Source: Anastatus disparis
Lineage: Eukaryota > Arthropoda > Insecta > Hymenoptera > Eupelmidae
NCBI GenBank assembly: GCA_017163975.1
Contig: JAFFSR010000096.1
Span: forward strand, 186,001 to 250,000
DNA: 64,000 bases
Reading direction: 5' to 3'
Under the pieces are notes generated by a model that worked only from the letters and a program-made list of their open reading frames with translations, had not been told where the DNA came from and did not search any database. Shown one piece after another: positions 1 to 11,550 of this stretch (positions are counted from its first letter, which is position 1; every line of letters begins with the position of its first letter). The position numbers were made by a program, and so were the translations under genes.

Positions 1-73
1 CGCAAGAATGCTATTTTTTGAGGCTTACGTCTATATAATATAGGAAGATATATATATATATATATATATATAT

Positions 74-1731
74 GGGACGTTTCATATCAACTCACCTGGT
101 CAAAAAATAAAAATCGCTAAAAATCTGGGAAAATGTTCTATTTGATACCCAAAATACCCAAAAAAATTTTTAGAGCTCTAGGTCAAAAGAGGTCAAGAGC
201 AAAGAGGTCATGGAGTTTTGTGATTTTTCAATTTTTTTGTAAAATCATCATTTTTAATATTTTTTTATTAAAAAACTAAAGGTTTTAGAAAAAAATGTAT
301 AAAGACATTTTTTGTTGGAAATTATGTGTAGAAACTATACAAATTTTTTCCAATCCCAAAGTTGCTATCTTCTCATTGGTCCATTATATATTTTGATGTG
401 ATTTTCAATAACTTTTCTTCGCCAAGGTTGATGTTACTCATTTGGCACTAAAAGTTTGTAATTTTTATAACCTTTCACTGAAATTTTCCCGTACATGGTA
501 AAATAACTCTACAGGCAGTTATGGTACTTTTTATTTAAGGTATCAAGACTGAGTTTTAAGCCTGAAAAAAAATGAAATTGAAATGTAGTCATAATTTGTT
601 TTTGTAATGATATTAATAAATAAAACTTTTTTTTACCTTAAATATATATTAAATACAAGACTTTGACCAAAAAATAATTTTAAAAAACCCCATCTGTTGG
701 TTAAAATCCTTTGCTCTTGTCGATAACTTGATTTTTAAAATTTTTTTACTTACCGTAGAGAGTTTCTCAGCTAATTTTCAATTAATTGACCTGAAAATTT
801 CCAGAGATCTCTAATTTATATATCTTCACAAAATAATAGTTTTAGTTTTAGGAAAAAAAAATAATTTCTAAGTTTGGTTTAGAAAAAGTTGAAAAAAATC
901 AATATTTTTATGAATTTCATACAAGTAATTCAGTTCAACATTTACTTTAACTTATCTTATCAAAATTCCAGAACTATTATTTTGTGAAGATATATAAATT
1001 AAAGATCTCTGGAAATTTTCAGGTCAATTAATTGAAAATTAGCTGAGAAACTCTACGGTAAGTAAAAAAATTTTAAAAATCAAGTTATCGACAAGAGCAA
1101 AGGATTTTAACCAACGGATGGGGTTTTTTAAAATTATTTTTAGGTCAAAGTCTTGTATTTAATATATATTTAAGGTGAAAAGAAGTTTTATTAATTAATA
1201 TCATTACAAAAACAAATTATGACTACATTTCAATTTCATTTTTTTCAGGCTTAAAACTCAGTCTTGATACCTTAAATAAAAAGTACCATAACTGCCTGTA
1301 GAGTTATTTTACCATGTAGGGAAAATTTCAGTGAAAGGTTATAAAAATTACAAACTTTTAGTGCCAAATGAGTAAAATCAACCTTGGCGAAGAAAAGTTA
1401 TTGAAAATCACATCAAAATATATAATGGACCAATCAGAAGATAGCAACTTTGGGATTGGAAAAATTTGTATAGTTTCTACACATAATTTCCAACAAAAAA
1501 TGTCTTCATACATTTTTTTCTAAAACCTTTAGTTTTTTAATAAAAAAATATTAAAAATGATGATTTTACAAAAAAATTGAAAAAATCACAAAACTCCATG
1601 ACCTCTTGCTCTTGACCTCTTTGACCTATAGCTCTAAAAATTTTTTTGGGTATTTTGGGTATCAAATAGAACATTTTCCCAGATTTTTAGCGATTTTTAT
1701 TTTTTGACCAGGTGAGTTGATATGAAACGCC

Positions 1732-1733
<2 letters not shown>
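74..1733. mobile_element. Fold-back element FB1 (long inverted repeat)
   Basis: Two arms of about 770 bp (roughly 74-841 and 972-1733) are near-perfect reverse complements around a spacer of about 130 bp. The ends read GGGACGTTTCATATCAACTC and its complement, and both sides sit directly in (TA)n tracts. No ORF of note lies inside, so it is non-autonomous. The arms contain several AGGTCA words near the ends. The superfamily is not identifiable because the target duplication is hidden in the TA repeat. Confidence 0.9.

Positions 1734-1767
<34 letters not shown>
1734..1767. repeat. (TA)n microsatellite
   Basis: TA tract directly abutting FB1. A similar tract at 47-73 flanks the other end of FB1. 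Confidence 0.95.
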
Positions 1768-1774
<7 letters not shown>

Positions 1775-1829
1775 AATGATTATTTACATCCGATGAATAG
1801 TAGTTTTCTATATTCAAAGAATATTATTA
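1768..1829. repeat. Short repeat shared with the Helitron-1 upstream edge
   Basis: About 60 bp starting ACCTTTCAATGATTATTTAC matches, in reverse complement and with few changes, 47199-47261, which lies just upstream of Helitron copy 1. Both copies abut a (TA)n tract. The match stops where Helitron coding sequence would continue, so this may be a Helitron remnant or a shared insertion site. Confidence 0.7.
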
Positions 1830-2004
1830 ATAATATTAACATTCCGCTCAAAATATTGTACAATATATTTTTACATCACGGTGCGTGTGATTTTTTTCTG
1901 TATTATATTGATAGAAAATATTTTATTTAATATTCAACGATAAAGAACAAAGATACATCCTAATACAATGTACAAAATTCTATTTTGTTCATTCTATTTT
2001 GTTC

Positions 2005-2232
2005 ATTGTATTATGACTTAAAGCAAAAAATAACAGACATAATATTCAAAAGCTTTAAAGAAATTTTATTACATTCGAAAATTAAAAGATAGTGTGACGA
2101 TATTTTTATGAATTTAATATTATTTTAGGATGAATGAATTGAATACAGAAGTATTCGACGGTTGCATGGTTGATTCCAAAACTTTCTTTATAAATATTAA
2201 TATACATGGGAAAAATTGTCATCAAACGTCCT
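2005..2232 (+). repeat. Dispersed repeat R1, copy 1
   Basis: This stretch contains two blocks: one with ATAACAGACATAATATTC, and one with TTGAATACAGAAGTATTCGA followed by a poly-TA tail after CAAACGTCCTA. Parts recur at 48245-48430 (two tandem pieces), 48640-48762 and 62905-63023, all on the plus strand. No coding potential is seen. Its end in (TA)n resembles the fold-back elements here. Confidence 0.8.
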
Positions 2233-2234
2233 AT

Positions 2235-2235
<1 letters not shown>

Positions 2236-2283
<48 letters not shown>

Positions 2284-2495
2284 CGCGCATGTGAATTGAC
2301 ATAAAATATCCCATGTATATGTATATACATATATTCATAAGCCCATGTGTGTGTGCATGCGCCTTGACAGGAACAGTCCCATATATATAAAGAAAAATAT
2401 ATATAAACTCAAGTATGTGTGTCATGCTTGTCAATTGACATGAAAGGTCCCGTATATATAAACCTGTGTGAGTGCGCGCGCGTGTGAGTGATTTA
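2236..2495 (+). repeat. (TA)n tract plus GACATGAAATGTC-type minisatellite
   Basis: A TA tract is followed by degenerate units of about 60-75 bp. Each has a GT-rich part with GCATGC words, then a core like GAATTGACATAAAATATCCC, then a short TATATA run. The ORFs rich in Tyr-Ile or Thr-His across it are translations of simple repeats. Same family as 3697-3826, 6258-6745, 21620-21905 and 38886-39650. Confidence 0.85.
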
Positions 2496-2616
2496 AGCAA
2501 GAATCAGCTCAATTTTTGAAAACAGTTGCAATTATAATGACTAGGATTAGACAACATATTAAACCAGATGTCCCAGTTTACAGGTATATTATACGTTGTC
2601 ACATCTTCTTGAATTT

Positions 2617-2846
2617 ATTCATACAAGCAAGAAAAAATATATAAAAGCAAAACTTGAACCAGTCACTGCAGTTGATGCTTTAACTGCACAAAGTATTAGA
2701 GGACCTGGTACTTGAATAACCTTGAAAACTTTTCATTTTGCTCGTGTAGCACCTATGAACATTACTCAAGATGTACGTTGTATTAATGAAATTATTAATG
2801 CTAATCTAAAAATCAGTATTCTAATTATAATAGCTCATTTAATGTA
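2617..2846 (+). pseudogene. Decayed fragment of RNA polymerase III largest subunit
   Basis: One frame reads KAKLEP, TAV.ALTAQSI, LKTFHFA, MNIT and INEIINAN in order. This is the signature of the catalytic-cleft (bridge/trigger) region of POLR3A/RPC1, whose family sequence has [28 protein letters not shown] and EIINA. RPB1 and RPA1 differ at these places. An in-frame TGA replaces the Gln of GTQ, and several conserved Gly and Pro residues are changed, so the copy is dead. About 75 codons survive and no neighbouring exon is recognisable. The frame ends just before GTAATT, which could be a relic splice donor, suggesting a duplicated genomic exon rather than a processed copy. This is inference. 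Confidence 0.8.
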
Positions 2847-2849
2847 ATT

Positions 2850-3410
2850 CATTGTAATAAAAGCCTCTATCATTTCTTTTAAGCGTATGTTCCAAAATGA
2901 TATCATCATTTTCGATTTTACTGATACTTTTTATAGAAAGTTAAGGAAAGGAAAATAGTGATTATTTAATTATTCTTTTTTATTGATGAATCGATTCTTT
3001 GAAATAAGTAAATTCTTATTGAAAAATAATTATTTAATTTTGGGATAACTCTTATTTTCCTTTGAAATTAATTGTAATTATAATAATAACGAGAGTTGTT
3101 TAATTATAATTGATAAATGACATTTTACTAAATGATTTTCAAACTTATTTTAATAGTTTTTAAGTATTAAAACCAGATGATTATGTTTAATATGTGACAG
3201 GCTATTTTCAATGAGAAAAATAAATTTTACATAAAATTGTATATTTAAAACTGTGATAACTCCTTATTGATGAGTTTTGCTTACACGAACCAAAATTTAT
3301 TTTAAAGTTAATAAAAATAAGCCTTTAAAAGCCAATTTTGGCAGCGGCAAACCTTAAATAATTTCAATAACCATGTTTTACATATAAGAGCCAATCAAAA
3401 AACTGTGAGA
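2850..3410. other. AT-rich stretch without recognised features
   Basis: No ORF, repeat structure or RNA gene could be supported here. Confidence 0.6.
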
Positions 3411-3419
3411 TTCAGGTCT

Positions 3420-3696
3420 GTGAAAAATCCTGTTAACTCTCTTCTTCATTTACAACAAGAAGTACAATTATGCATTTTTCTCTAAAAAATCAAGATTTTC
3501 AGAAAAAAAATGATAAAGTTAGAAGTTTTCCAAAAATTTTGAAAAATTTTCAAATTTCAAGGTCCTGTAACTCTTGATCCTTTCAATCTAGATCCTTGAA
3601 CATTTTTTTTACATATTCTGGGTAACAAAGCGAATGAATTCTTAGAGTTTCAACGATTTTTATTTTTTTGCTCCATCAGTTGGCGTCAAATGTCTC
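3420..3696. repeat. Solo arm related to FB1
   Basis: The right end, with CGATTTTTATTTTTTTGCTCC and then GTCAAATGTCTCATATATAT, mirrors the FB1 end in layout and sequence. It includes an AAGGTC / CTCTTGATCC stretch inward of the end. No partner arm is present, so it looks like half of a diverged fold-back element. Confidence 0.55.
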
Positions 3697-3826
3697 ATAT
3701 ATATTTATAAGCCCATGTGTGTGCGTGCATGCGAATTGACATATTAATATACATAGGAAATATTATCATAAAACGTCCTGTAGATATATATATACCTGTG
3801 TGTGTGTGAGTGTGTGTGTGTGTGCA
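3697..3826 (+). repeat. GACATGAAATGTC-type minisatellite, interrupted by the non-LTR element
   Basis: Units with CCCATGTGTGTGCGTGCATG and a GT run up to the 5' junction of the non-LTR element. The same minisatellite resumes at 6258. Confidence 0.75.
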
Positions 3827-5811
3827 CTGCTGCAATCGAGAATTTGGCGCCGTTGAAAGCGCTCAAGCCTAATGAGAATAAGTTTCTATGGGTAGATGAA
3901 GAATCGTCACGGATGCGGCGTAAGAGAGATGCTGCATATCGTAGATACAAACGGACAGAGGACAAGCAGTATCTCCTTGAATTTCTGCGGTTGCGTAGGG
4001 TGGTAGAAGAACGCACGGACCATGCTAAGACTGCTTATATTCACAATAGACTGTTTGATGCTCTTGCGGGTGGTAATGTCTGGAAGGAGTTGAGAGACCT
4101 GGGACTGCTATCCGGACCTCAAGGGGATTTGAATGGATTCACTCCGGATGAGCTTAATGCGCACTTTGCTGGGGTGTCAGTCTCGCCACAGGAGGATAGT
4201 AAAGAGCGATTGAGAATTCTTTCTCAATGCAATGAAAATGGGTTTACCTTTAAACCAATTAGTTTTATTGATGTTGTTCTTGCAATTTCACATTTTTCCT
4301 CACAGGCTTGTGGTGAGGGAGGCATTCCGCAAAGCGTGATAGTTAAAGCTTTACCATTTATTGGTGAACATCTTGTGACTCTGTTTAACTCCTCTTTTGC
4401 AAGGGGGGTCTTCCCTTGCCGTTGGAAGCAAGCACGTATTATACCATTAAAAAAGTGTGCTGCACCTAAGCAACCAAAAGATTTTAGGCCTATAGCCATC
4501 TTATGTTTTCCTTCAAAGGTTCTTGAGAAGATCGCCCATGACCAACTGCAAGAGTACATTACATCCAAAAAATTGCTCGATCCTATGCAGACGGGCTTCA
4601 GGAAAAACCATTCTACGCAGACTGCTTTACTTAAGCTTACAGACGATATAAGGTCAGGTTTAGACAGGAAACTTGTCACGTTACTGCTACTTTTTGACTT
4701 TAGTAAGGCATTCGACACGATCTCTCCCTCCAAACTTCTTGCGAGGCTTAGATCGATGGGGTTCTCCAGGGCCGCACTCGGATGGATTACCTCCTATTTA
4801 TCAGGTAGGAAACAAATGGTTTCCATACATCTAAAGGAGAAATCGAATTGGCTAACAACCAATCTAGGAGTACCTCAGGGTTCGGTGCTGGGGCCTCTGT
4901 TGTTTTGCCTTTACATAAATGACGTACGTGACGCACTGGTCTCTGGTTGCGTCGGGCATCTGCTGTATGCGGATGATCTTCAAATTTATACACAGGTCCC
5001 TTATGATGATGTGGACGAGGGGATTCGTATTTTACAGAGGGCAGCCAGAACAGTGTCAGGGTGGGCTGCTGGTGTTTCTCTCACTTTGAATGCTAGTATA
5101 ACAAAAGCGATTGTCTTTGGAAGTAATCGTTTTATTAAAAATTTTTATTCGGGTGAGCCAAGGACGATTGACCTGGGGAGCGGTATCGGTATTCCTTTCT
5201 CTGACACCGTTACGAGCCTTGGTGTTGTACTCAACTCTAAACTGTCGTGGGAACCGCATATTAATATGTTGACTAAAAAATTCAATAGAGTGATTTTTAG
5301 CCTGCGGTTTTTCCGTCGGTACACCACTGAGGCTCTGCGTAAGCAGCTCGCAACCGCCCTGCTGTTTCCACATCTTGATTACTGCTCAGTGGTTTTGCTC
5401 GATGCTTCGCAGGAGTTACGAAGACGGCTACAGACAATGCAAAATTCATGTGTGAGATATGTATTAGGCGTGAGAATGGGTGATCACATCTCTCCCCATA
5501 GATATGCTTTAGGTTGGCTACGTACTGATTCGAGGAGACAGTATTTTATGGCTGTACTTATGTACAAAATCGTACGTATGAATACTCCCAAATATCTAGT
5601 GGGTCTCTTCACTAGATATATACCTAGAGCGACCACTAGGGGTGGGATTAAAGATCTTGCGGTGCCCTTCATGCGCACTGAGACTGGCAGAAATTCCTTT
5701 CAAGTTCAAGGTGCGCATTTTTGGAACTCCCTACCTGCTGATATTAAAAATCTTCCATCAATCAGCAGGTTTAAAGCCGCTCTGAGGGGGTTTTTTCTCG
5801 ACCTCCATTAA
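3827..5811 (+). CDS. Non-LTR reverse transcriptase, 5'-truncated ORF2
   Basis: The open frame runs uninterrupted to TAA at 5811. The upstream ATG at 3802 lies in the GT microsatellite and is not a real start; retrotransposon sequence begins near AIENLAPLK. The order is a basic EN-RT linker (RMRRKRDAAYRRYK), then RT motifs: FRPIAI, the FRKNHSTQTALLKL block, the catalytic LLFDFSKAFDT, GVPQGSVLGPLLF, and the YADD active site (codons at about 4966-4977). The C-terminal domain includes HFWNSLPAD, typical of CR1/Jockey-type ORF2. Family members carry an N-terminal endonuclease and are roughly 900-1000 residues long. About 660 residues are present here, so the product could not cut a target. No stops or frameshifts are seen, which suggests a recent copy. 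Confidence 0.9.
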
Positions 5812-6257
5812 ACAGTATTATTTTCGGACTATATCATATGTGTTAATTGATTATGTGATGTACCCTCTATAGATTTAAGGCATGATTGTATTTATTGGCG
5901 TGTATGTAGGATGTGTATGCATAGAGTGAATGATTATATTTTTATCAGATTGACTTGTATATTACTGTACATTTAACTTTGCTGTGATTTTAACTTACTG
6001 TATACTGCTGATATTTCGACTGCGCTCTTTACACGCTTGATTTTATGTAATTGTTTTGACTGATAGATATTGAGACTGATTTTTAACTATATTATTTATA
6101 CTTTTTGCGTGTATTTATTCGTGTTATCTGTGATATCACTTTTATTTTGATTTTATATATGCAAGGCTATTTAAAGTATTTTTATGTATTTTTTCAACTT
6201 TATTTGTTATTTTACACGCTTTTTTGTAATTATAATACAAAATAAATAAACAATATC
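3827..6257 (+). mobile_element. 5'-truncated non-LTR retrotransposon (CR1/Jockey group)
   Basis: A single reverse-transcriptase ORF plus about 450 bp of AT-rich 3' UTR ending in AATAAATAAACAATATC. Both ends abut GT/GC-rich minisatellite (GTGTGTGC on the left, GTGCGTGCGTGC on the right), consistent with insertion into that array. The apurinic endonuclease domain and 5' UTR are missing, as expected from incomplete target-primed reverse transcription. Confidence 0.85.
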
Positions 6258-6551
6258 TAATATAAGTGCGTGCGTGCTCATTGGCATGAAATATCTTATA
6301 TATTTAAACCTGTATGTGCGTGTGTTTCAATTGACGTGAAAAATCTCATGTTTATTAAAGTCTGTGTGCATGCATGCGGATGGACATGACATGTCCCATA
6401 TATATACATAAACCTGTGTGTGTGCGTTTGATTTTACGTGTAAAATCCTATGTATATTAACGTGCACGTGCATGCATGCGAATCGACATGAAATGTCCCA
6501 CATATATAGAAAAGCCTATGATTATGAGCACGTACAATTTGACATGGAATG

Positions 6552-6605
<54 letters not shown>

Positions 6606-6743
6606 TAATCCTGTGTGTGTTCGTGCGCATTGGCATGAAATGTCTCATATATATGAACCTGTATGTGCGTGCGTTCCAATTGACGTGAAAAATCCCATGT
6701 TTATTAAAGTCTGTGTGCATGCATGTGAATAGACATAAAATGT

Positions 6744-6782
<39 letters not shown>
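6258..6782 (+). repeat. Minisatellite, outer part of the large inverted repeat (left arm), with (TA)n
   Basis: Units alternate between a core of GACATGAAATGTCCCATATA and one like GACGTGAAAAATCCCATG, joined by GT-rich GCATGC stretches. The order of variant units from 6258 to 6745 is the reverse complement of 39195-39650. TA tracts lie at 6555-6600 and 6742-6782, and the Gypsy element entered the second. Confidence 0.85.
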
Positions 6783-6784
<2 letters not shown>

Positions 6785-8496
6785 CGATGCGAGAATTCCG
6801 GTAAAGTTAATAATTGCTTTTATTTTGATTCAATGTATTATATCTACTGTTGAGCCGATTCTCATATGCAAAAATCGGTGTATCAAAAGAATTGAGTTTA
6901 AGGGCGCCAGATACACCACCAACTAGCTAGCCGTCAGCACGAGTCTCAAGCGGCCTTGGATCGGGAGGTGGCTCGTGTCGTATAGAATTCTTGTCTGAAA
7001 TGGGAGGGGGAAACACACAGAAACTTTTAACTTAATTTCACTTAACTATAAGAAACTTTATTTTAATTTATAATCTGTCTTAATAAACCTTATTTGATTT
7101 CTACCTACTCGCGCTCTCTCATATCCCACACACACACCAGATTATATTTTATTATCAACAAAAAAAGTGTTATATTAATCGTTATGCTAATAAAAAAAAT
7201 TTCAATTCACTTAAAGTCTCTATTCATGTAAAGGTTTCAAAAAAAAATTTAATTATATATATTCTACGTAAATCACAGATTCGTAATCTAAAATGGCGGT
7301 CTTCCGGTGGCCATTTAGTTCGCTTCGCGTCTCTCTCTCTCTCTCTCTCTCTCTCACGGCGCTCAATACGCGGCCACGCGTTACCAGAACAAATTTTTGT
7401 CTTACAATTTTCACTACATACAAAGAAAAAAAAATTTTTATTTTATCACTATCTATTTTTATTCGCCCAACCGGCAATTTAAACGCGTCTCACCGGTCTA
7501 GATTTAGTTTTGGTAACACGTGCTCGCGTAACACACACACTCCGGCACTCACGGTCTAATTTAATTTTTAATTTTCTTAATACAACTCTTTATTTCAATT
7601 TTAATACAATTTGCGCACAAAAAGAATTTTGTTTTAACCGCACGTCAAATTCAAATAAATAAGAAATTTTCACTTAGTTAATCAATCGGAATTTTATACA
7701 CTTTTACGCTTAATACGAAAGTTAAGTTTTCTTTTCGTCAAATTACAACAATTTAAATCCGAATTTTCGACATAGAAAGAGGAAATCTTTGACTATTCAC
7801 TTCGCGCACTATCAAGAAATTTCGTAAAACCACTTCACTGACTCTACAGTCAATCGGCGAGAGCCGTTGACTTACAAAGAAATGAGCGAAAATTTCTGGG
7901 CGCAGCCCACTCACCGTTGCTGAAATTTCAGTCTCCTTGGGTCGATACAGTCGACGATAACCAGGATTAGAAGTTGCGACGGGCTGGTGCTGGCGATAAT
8001 GGCGGCGGTCTCTCGATCTTTCTCTCTTTTGCTCTCTGGGTCGCTACCGGCGACTCCACGGATTCGTCTCCGCTCGTATCTCTCTCTCTCTCCGGACTCC
8101 TTGCTTTTCTCCCAACATCTCTCCTCAGCAACACACGAAAAAGGAAAAAACTATTTAATTTCAGTGGCGTCACGAGAAAAAAAAACTATGTTCTAGAGCA
8201 GCAAGCTAAAGCGTCCGATGTGGCACGAGGTCGACAGTCGAATAATCTTTCTTATGGCTACTTCCTTCTTCTTCGCTATTACTCTTATCGTTTATCTTTT
8301 TCTAATCCTTTCTCCACCAATTACTGCCTTTCATTTCTATTCTATAATTTTAATTGGCTCTTTGTCATTTCCTGTATTAAAGAGGGCCCTGTGTTCGAAT
8401 CCGCTTTGACAGGCGCCTCTATGCTGCTTCCCTCTATACATATATAAAGAACGTACATATATATATAGAATATGCGATGTCTAGAGAGAAAAGTCT

Positions 8497-8537
<41 letters not shown>

Positions 8538-9105
8538 AGCACACATATATGTATATGCGGCTTAGTCTGTTCTCATAGAAGGGAGATTACTTGTAGGTCC
8601 CCTCTCCACTTCTTTTCTATCTTCATTTACTCCTACTCTCTCTCTCTCATCGCTTAATGCGCGAGAGATCGACGCGCCAGCACTTGAGATTCGTTCTCTT
8701 AGCGCGTGAATCTCCTCATCTCTCTTGCTCATTATTGCTGTTTCACTCTTCTCTCTTCCAAGTCTTCTTCATGGTATGGTGACTCCTAGCGCACGCGCGG
8801 TCGCTTACATGTATTCGTCTGTACGCTATCGTTCACAGGCTGCTATAGCAGCACCGGCGTTCATATACAGGGGCTCTCGATGTATAGGTAATGGCTGCCG
8901 CGCGCGTCTGCTACTCATGTGTCGTTGTCGTCGTCTCGTAATACCGGTAAACAAAAAAAAATAATCTCGTTAATTAACTATTTTCTTTTTATTAATTTAA
9001 CGTGCGCCCGGGTCGGTAGTTTCGTTGGTGGTGTTTCATAGTGCTGAGTGGGGAAAGTGCAATAAATAAATTCTTTATTTATTTATAGTGGCGTACCACG
9101 TCACA
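6783..9105 (-). repeat. Gypsy 3' LTR (left copy)
   Basis: 2,323 bp, TGCGATGCGAGAATTCC at the plus-strand start and TACCACGTCACA at the end. It contains a CT-rich run near 7338-7360 and an internal (TA)n at about 8498-8534. LTRs over 2 kb are long for insect Gypsy elements. The short ORFs within it are not supported as genes. Confidence 0.95.
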
Positions 9106-9119
9106 AACTCTCCCCCCCT
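9106..9119 (-). other. Polypurine tract (second-strand primer)
   Basis: On the minus strand, AGGGGGGGAGAGTT ends exactly at the inner edge of the 3' LTR, as expected for plus-strand priming in reverse transcription. Confidence 0.85.
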
Positions 9120-9588
9120 AAGCTGGACATTCGCCAGAGTGGACTGCTTACAATTTTTATGCTCGCGTTACACACCAACGACTCTCGCCACCGATCCGTT
9201 CACAGGTTACAATATTCAATTTTCTTAAATTTTACTACACCTTCACTATCACCATTAATGTTCCCAGAAATTACGCTTACTTAGTTACTAATTCATGCAT
9301 TGTTTACTGTATATATAATTTTCTAACGCGAAGGTTATTGGGTGGGGTTAGGTTGGGTTAGAGGGTTTTGGGTATTTTTAGGATATGACTACGTACAATA
9401 AAATTAAGTAGGTATATATGGGTATTAGTAAAACAATACAAAAAAAAATTATTTAGGATCTTAACTCACTATCTAAAAATTCTCAGTGCTCTTGGTCTTA
9501 AATACTCCTTGTTCTCTTCACGGTCGTCTCCTTCTTTTTTACTCCCTGGTCAACCCCAATCCCTATTTTCCCCTTTTCTTTCTCTTCT
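9120..9588 (-). other. Gypsy 3' untranslated segment
   Basis: AT-rich sequence between the third ORF and the polypurine tract. No ORF is supported. Confidence 0.6.
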
Positions 9589-11475
9589 TTACTCTTCTTT
9601 CTCTCTCCTTAACCTTCGTTGCTCCCGAATCATGCTAGTGATGATTCGAACTCGGGTAGCAACACTGAGTCCCGTTAAGGTCTCAACGAGACGCAGCATT
9701 CGGGTGATCAGTCGCTCCTCTAAGACGTCCTGGAGGATCTCATCCCGCGTTGTTGTTGGGAGATCTCTCAAGGCCTCCGTCAATCGACACATTTGCTCGA
9801 TTGGCTCTTCCTCTGTTGTTGTTTGTGAGGCTGGCGTCTTAGGGCCGGGTGCTGGGTCTCGTGGCCTTCTTAATGGTGGTATTGGCTCAGTGGAGGCGGT
9901 CGTTGATGTAACCGTTGTTGGAGTTGTTGTGGAGATGGTGCTAATGGTGGTTGTTGTTGGTTTGGTGGTGGTGATGGTCGTCTTGGGCCTGGTACCAGTT
10001 GATGTTGTTGTTGTTGTTGTGGCTGCTGGGGCCGCTGTTCGTGGCGGAAGTGCTTGAGGCCCTGGAACGCCGCCAGGCTGGTGGTAATGGTAGATCCTGG
10101 CCACTTCTTCTTCTCCGTATTTAATGGTTAAGTGCCTCCTGTGCGGCTCACTGCAGCGTGGGCAATCGGCTAAATCCACACCTCGCCGACCGCAGTTATA
10201 ACAGTAGACGCTGCGTCGGGGGTGTGGGCACATCTTCGAGCGATGTCCACGCTGCCAGCAGTTGAAGCAAGCGCCGGGAGGGGGATCTACCTTGCGTTCC
10301 GTAGGTATCCTCTTCACATCGCTGAACAGGACCCCGCTGGTCTTCACAGGCAGCCCAGTATCAGGTGCCTCTCGTAGCCATCTACCACTGGCGTCGCGTC
10401 CTATTGGGCCTGGAGGTGGTGTAGGAGACCTGGTGGGAGGAGGAGGCGTGAGCGACTCGTAGTCGCCAAGCTGGAGCTGACGTGGCCCTTTGATCTTCTT
10501 TTTAGGAGGCGGAGGGCACGTCTCATCTGGGCGATTATGAGCACCTGGCCCATCTAACCCTCCAACTCTTAAGGACTCCTCTCCTTCTTCTCTGCCTAAG
10601 TCCCATGCCAGAGGCTCCCATACATGGCTCGTAGCCACTGGTAATCCTAACCTGGGATTAACAGGTGTTACCGCACTAGTGGGCCTGGGGTAGCTGGTCT
10701 GACTTGGCATAGATCGCGGTACCAGTTCGACGTTGTCCATATTCTGGGCCAATTCTTCTTCTACCTGGTCTGCCCAGGATTTATTCTTCTTTCCTTTATC
10801 TTCTTCCTCCCACTTCTGTATCATTTTTCGTCGCTCTTCTTCTATTTCTTGTTCTATCTGAATGGCCCTTCTTTCTTCCTCTTGCTTTCTTCGGCGCTCA
10901 ATAAGCGCCCTTTCCATTTCTAATTTCTCTCTCAATTCTTCTTCTTTCTCTCTCTCGATCATTTCTACCTGCTTGCGGGCCCATTCTGCTTCTTTCTTTT
11001 CCATCGCTTGCTTCTCTTTTCTCTCTTGCTCTCTTCGTTAACTCTCTTCTTTTGTTCTTTGCTCCATTCTTTTCATTCTATCTTCTTCTAACCGCACTCT
11101 TTCCCTTGGGGTCATTACCGGCGAATTTATCGCCACGGTATCCTTTCCTGTACCACTCTCCTTTTTCTCCCTTTTTTCTTCCTCCTGTAGGTGCAAGTCT
11201 GGATTAGCGATGTTCGATTCCTCCGCGATGCTAATCCAGAACTCCCTATTTTCTTCCTCCCTTTCTCTTTCAATCTCCGCTGCCCTTTCTAGTTCCTCCA
11301 TGGTTGGGGAGTACACTCCCATTTCGGCTATGAGTTGGCGGGGTCGGTCAATTACCGGCTCCGTCTCTATTGGGCTCCGTGGTGGCGATAAGGTGGGTAA
11401 TTCGCCCATGATGTTTCTCACCATACGGTGAGCCAACCGATTAAGGTCTCTACGGGGGCCTACCGCGCGTCTCAT
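9589..11475 (-). pseudogene. Gypsy third ORF: coiled-coil and zinc-knuckle protein, one in-frame stop
   Basis: This reading frame of about 628 codons follows integrase, where errantiviruses carry env, but it has no signal peptide, membrane segment or glycoprotein features. It is one frame split by a TAA at 11038-11040; the codons on both sides continue in phase. Order: N-terminal region (MRRAVGPRRDLNRL); a long Glu/Arg-rich coiled coil (through about 10800); a Pro-rich linker with PPPPKKKIKG; a CX2CX4HX4C zinc knuckle (CFNCWQRGH) and a second Cys cluster (CYNCGRRG..CPRC); a Thr-rich tract; and a basic C-terminus. The layout resembles a second Gag/nucleocapsid. A polypyrimidine-CAG site sits 9 bases upstream of the ATG, so a spliced subgenomic RNA is likely. 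The function is unknown. Confidence 0.8.
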
Positions 11476-11483
11476 TCTATTTC

Positions 11484-11506
11484 CTGTAAGTAAAAGAAAA
11501 AAAACA
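11484..11506 (-). promoter_or_regulatory. Splice-acceptor-like site before the Gypsy third ORF
   Basis: The minus strand reads TTTTTTTTCTTTTACTTACAG, a pyrimidine tract ending in CAG. The exon would start at 11483, leading to the ATG at 11475. Insect errantiviruses express their last ORF from a spliced RNA, and this site would allow the same here. Confidence 0.6.
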
Positions 11507-11550
11507 TGAAGGGCTATTAGTAAAGTGGGTTGTAGGGTTTTAAATGGGTT

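Noticed and set aside
2106..2500. Minus-strand ORFs with long Tyr-Ile runs
   Set aside because: Translations of (TA)n and GT repeats; the same applies near 6418-6732 and 38746-39823.
7253..8964. Several short ORFs inside the Gypsy LTR, repeated at 19440-21170
   Set aside because: They overlap CT runs and lie within non-coding LTR sequence. Duplication reflects the LTR pair, not gene conservation.
9509..10057. 182-codon plus-strand ORF
   Set aside because: Antisense shadow of the Gypsy third ORF; its Val-rich part is the complement of the Thr-rich tract.
11038..11475. Envelope gene in the Gypsy element
   Set aside because: No signal peptide, membrane helix or glycosylation-rich region; the protein is coiled-coil and zinc-knuckle.
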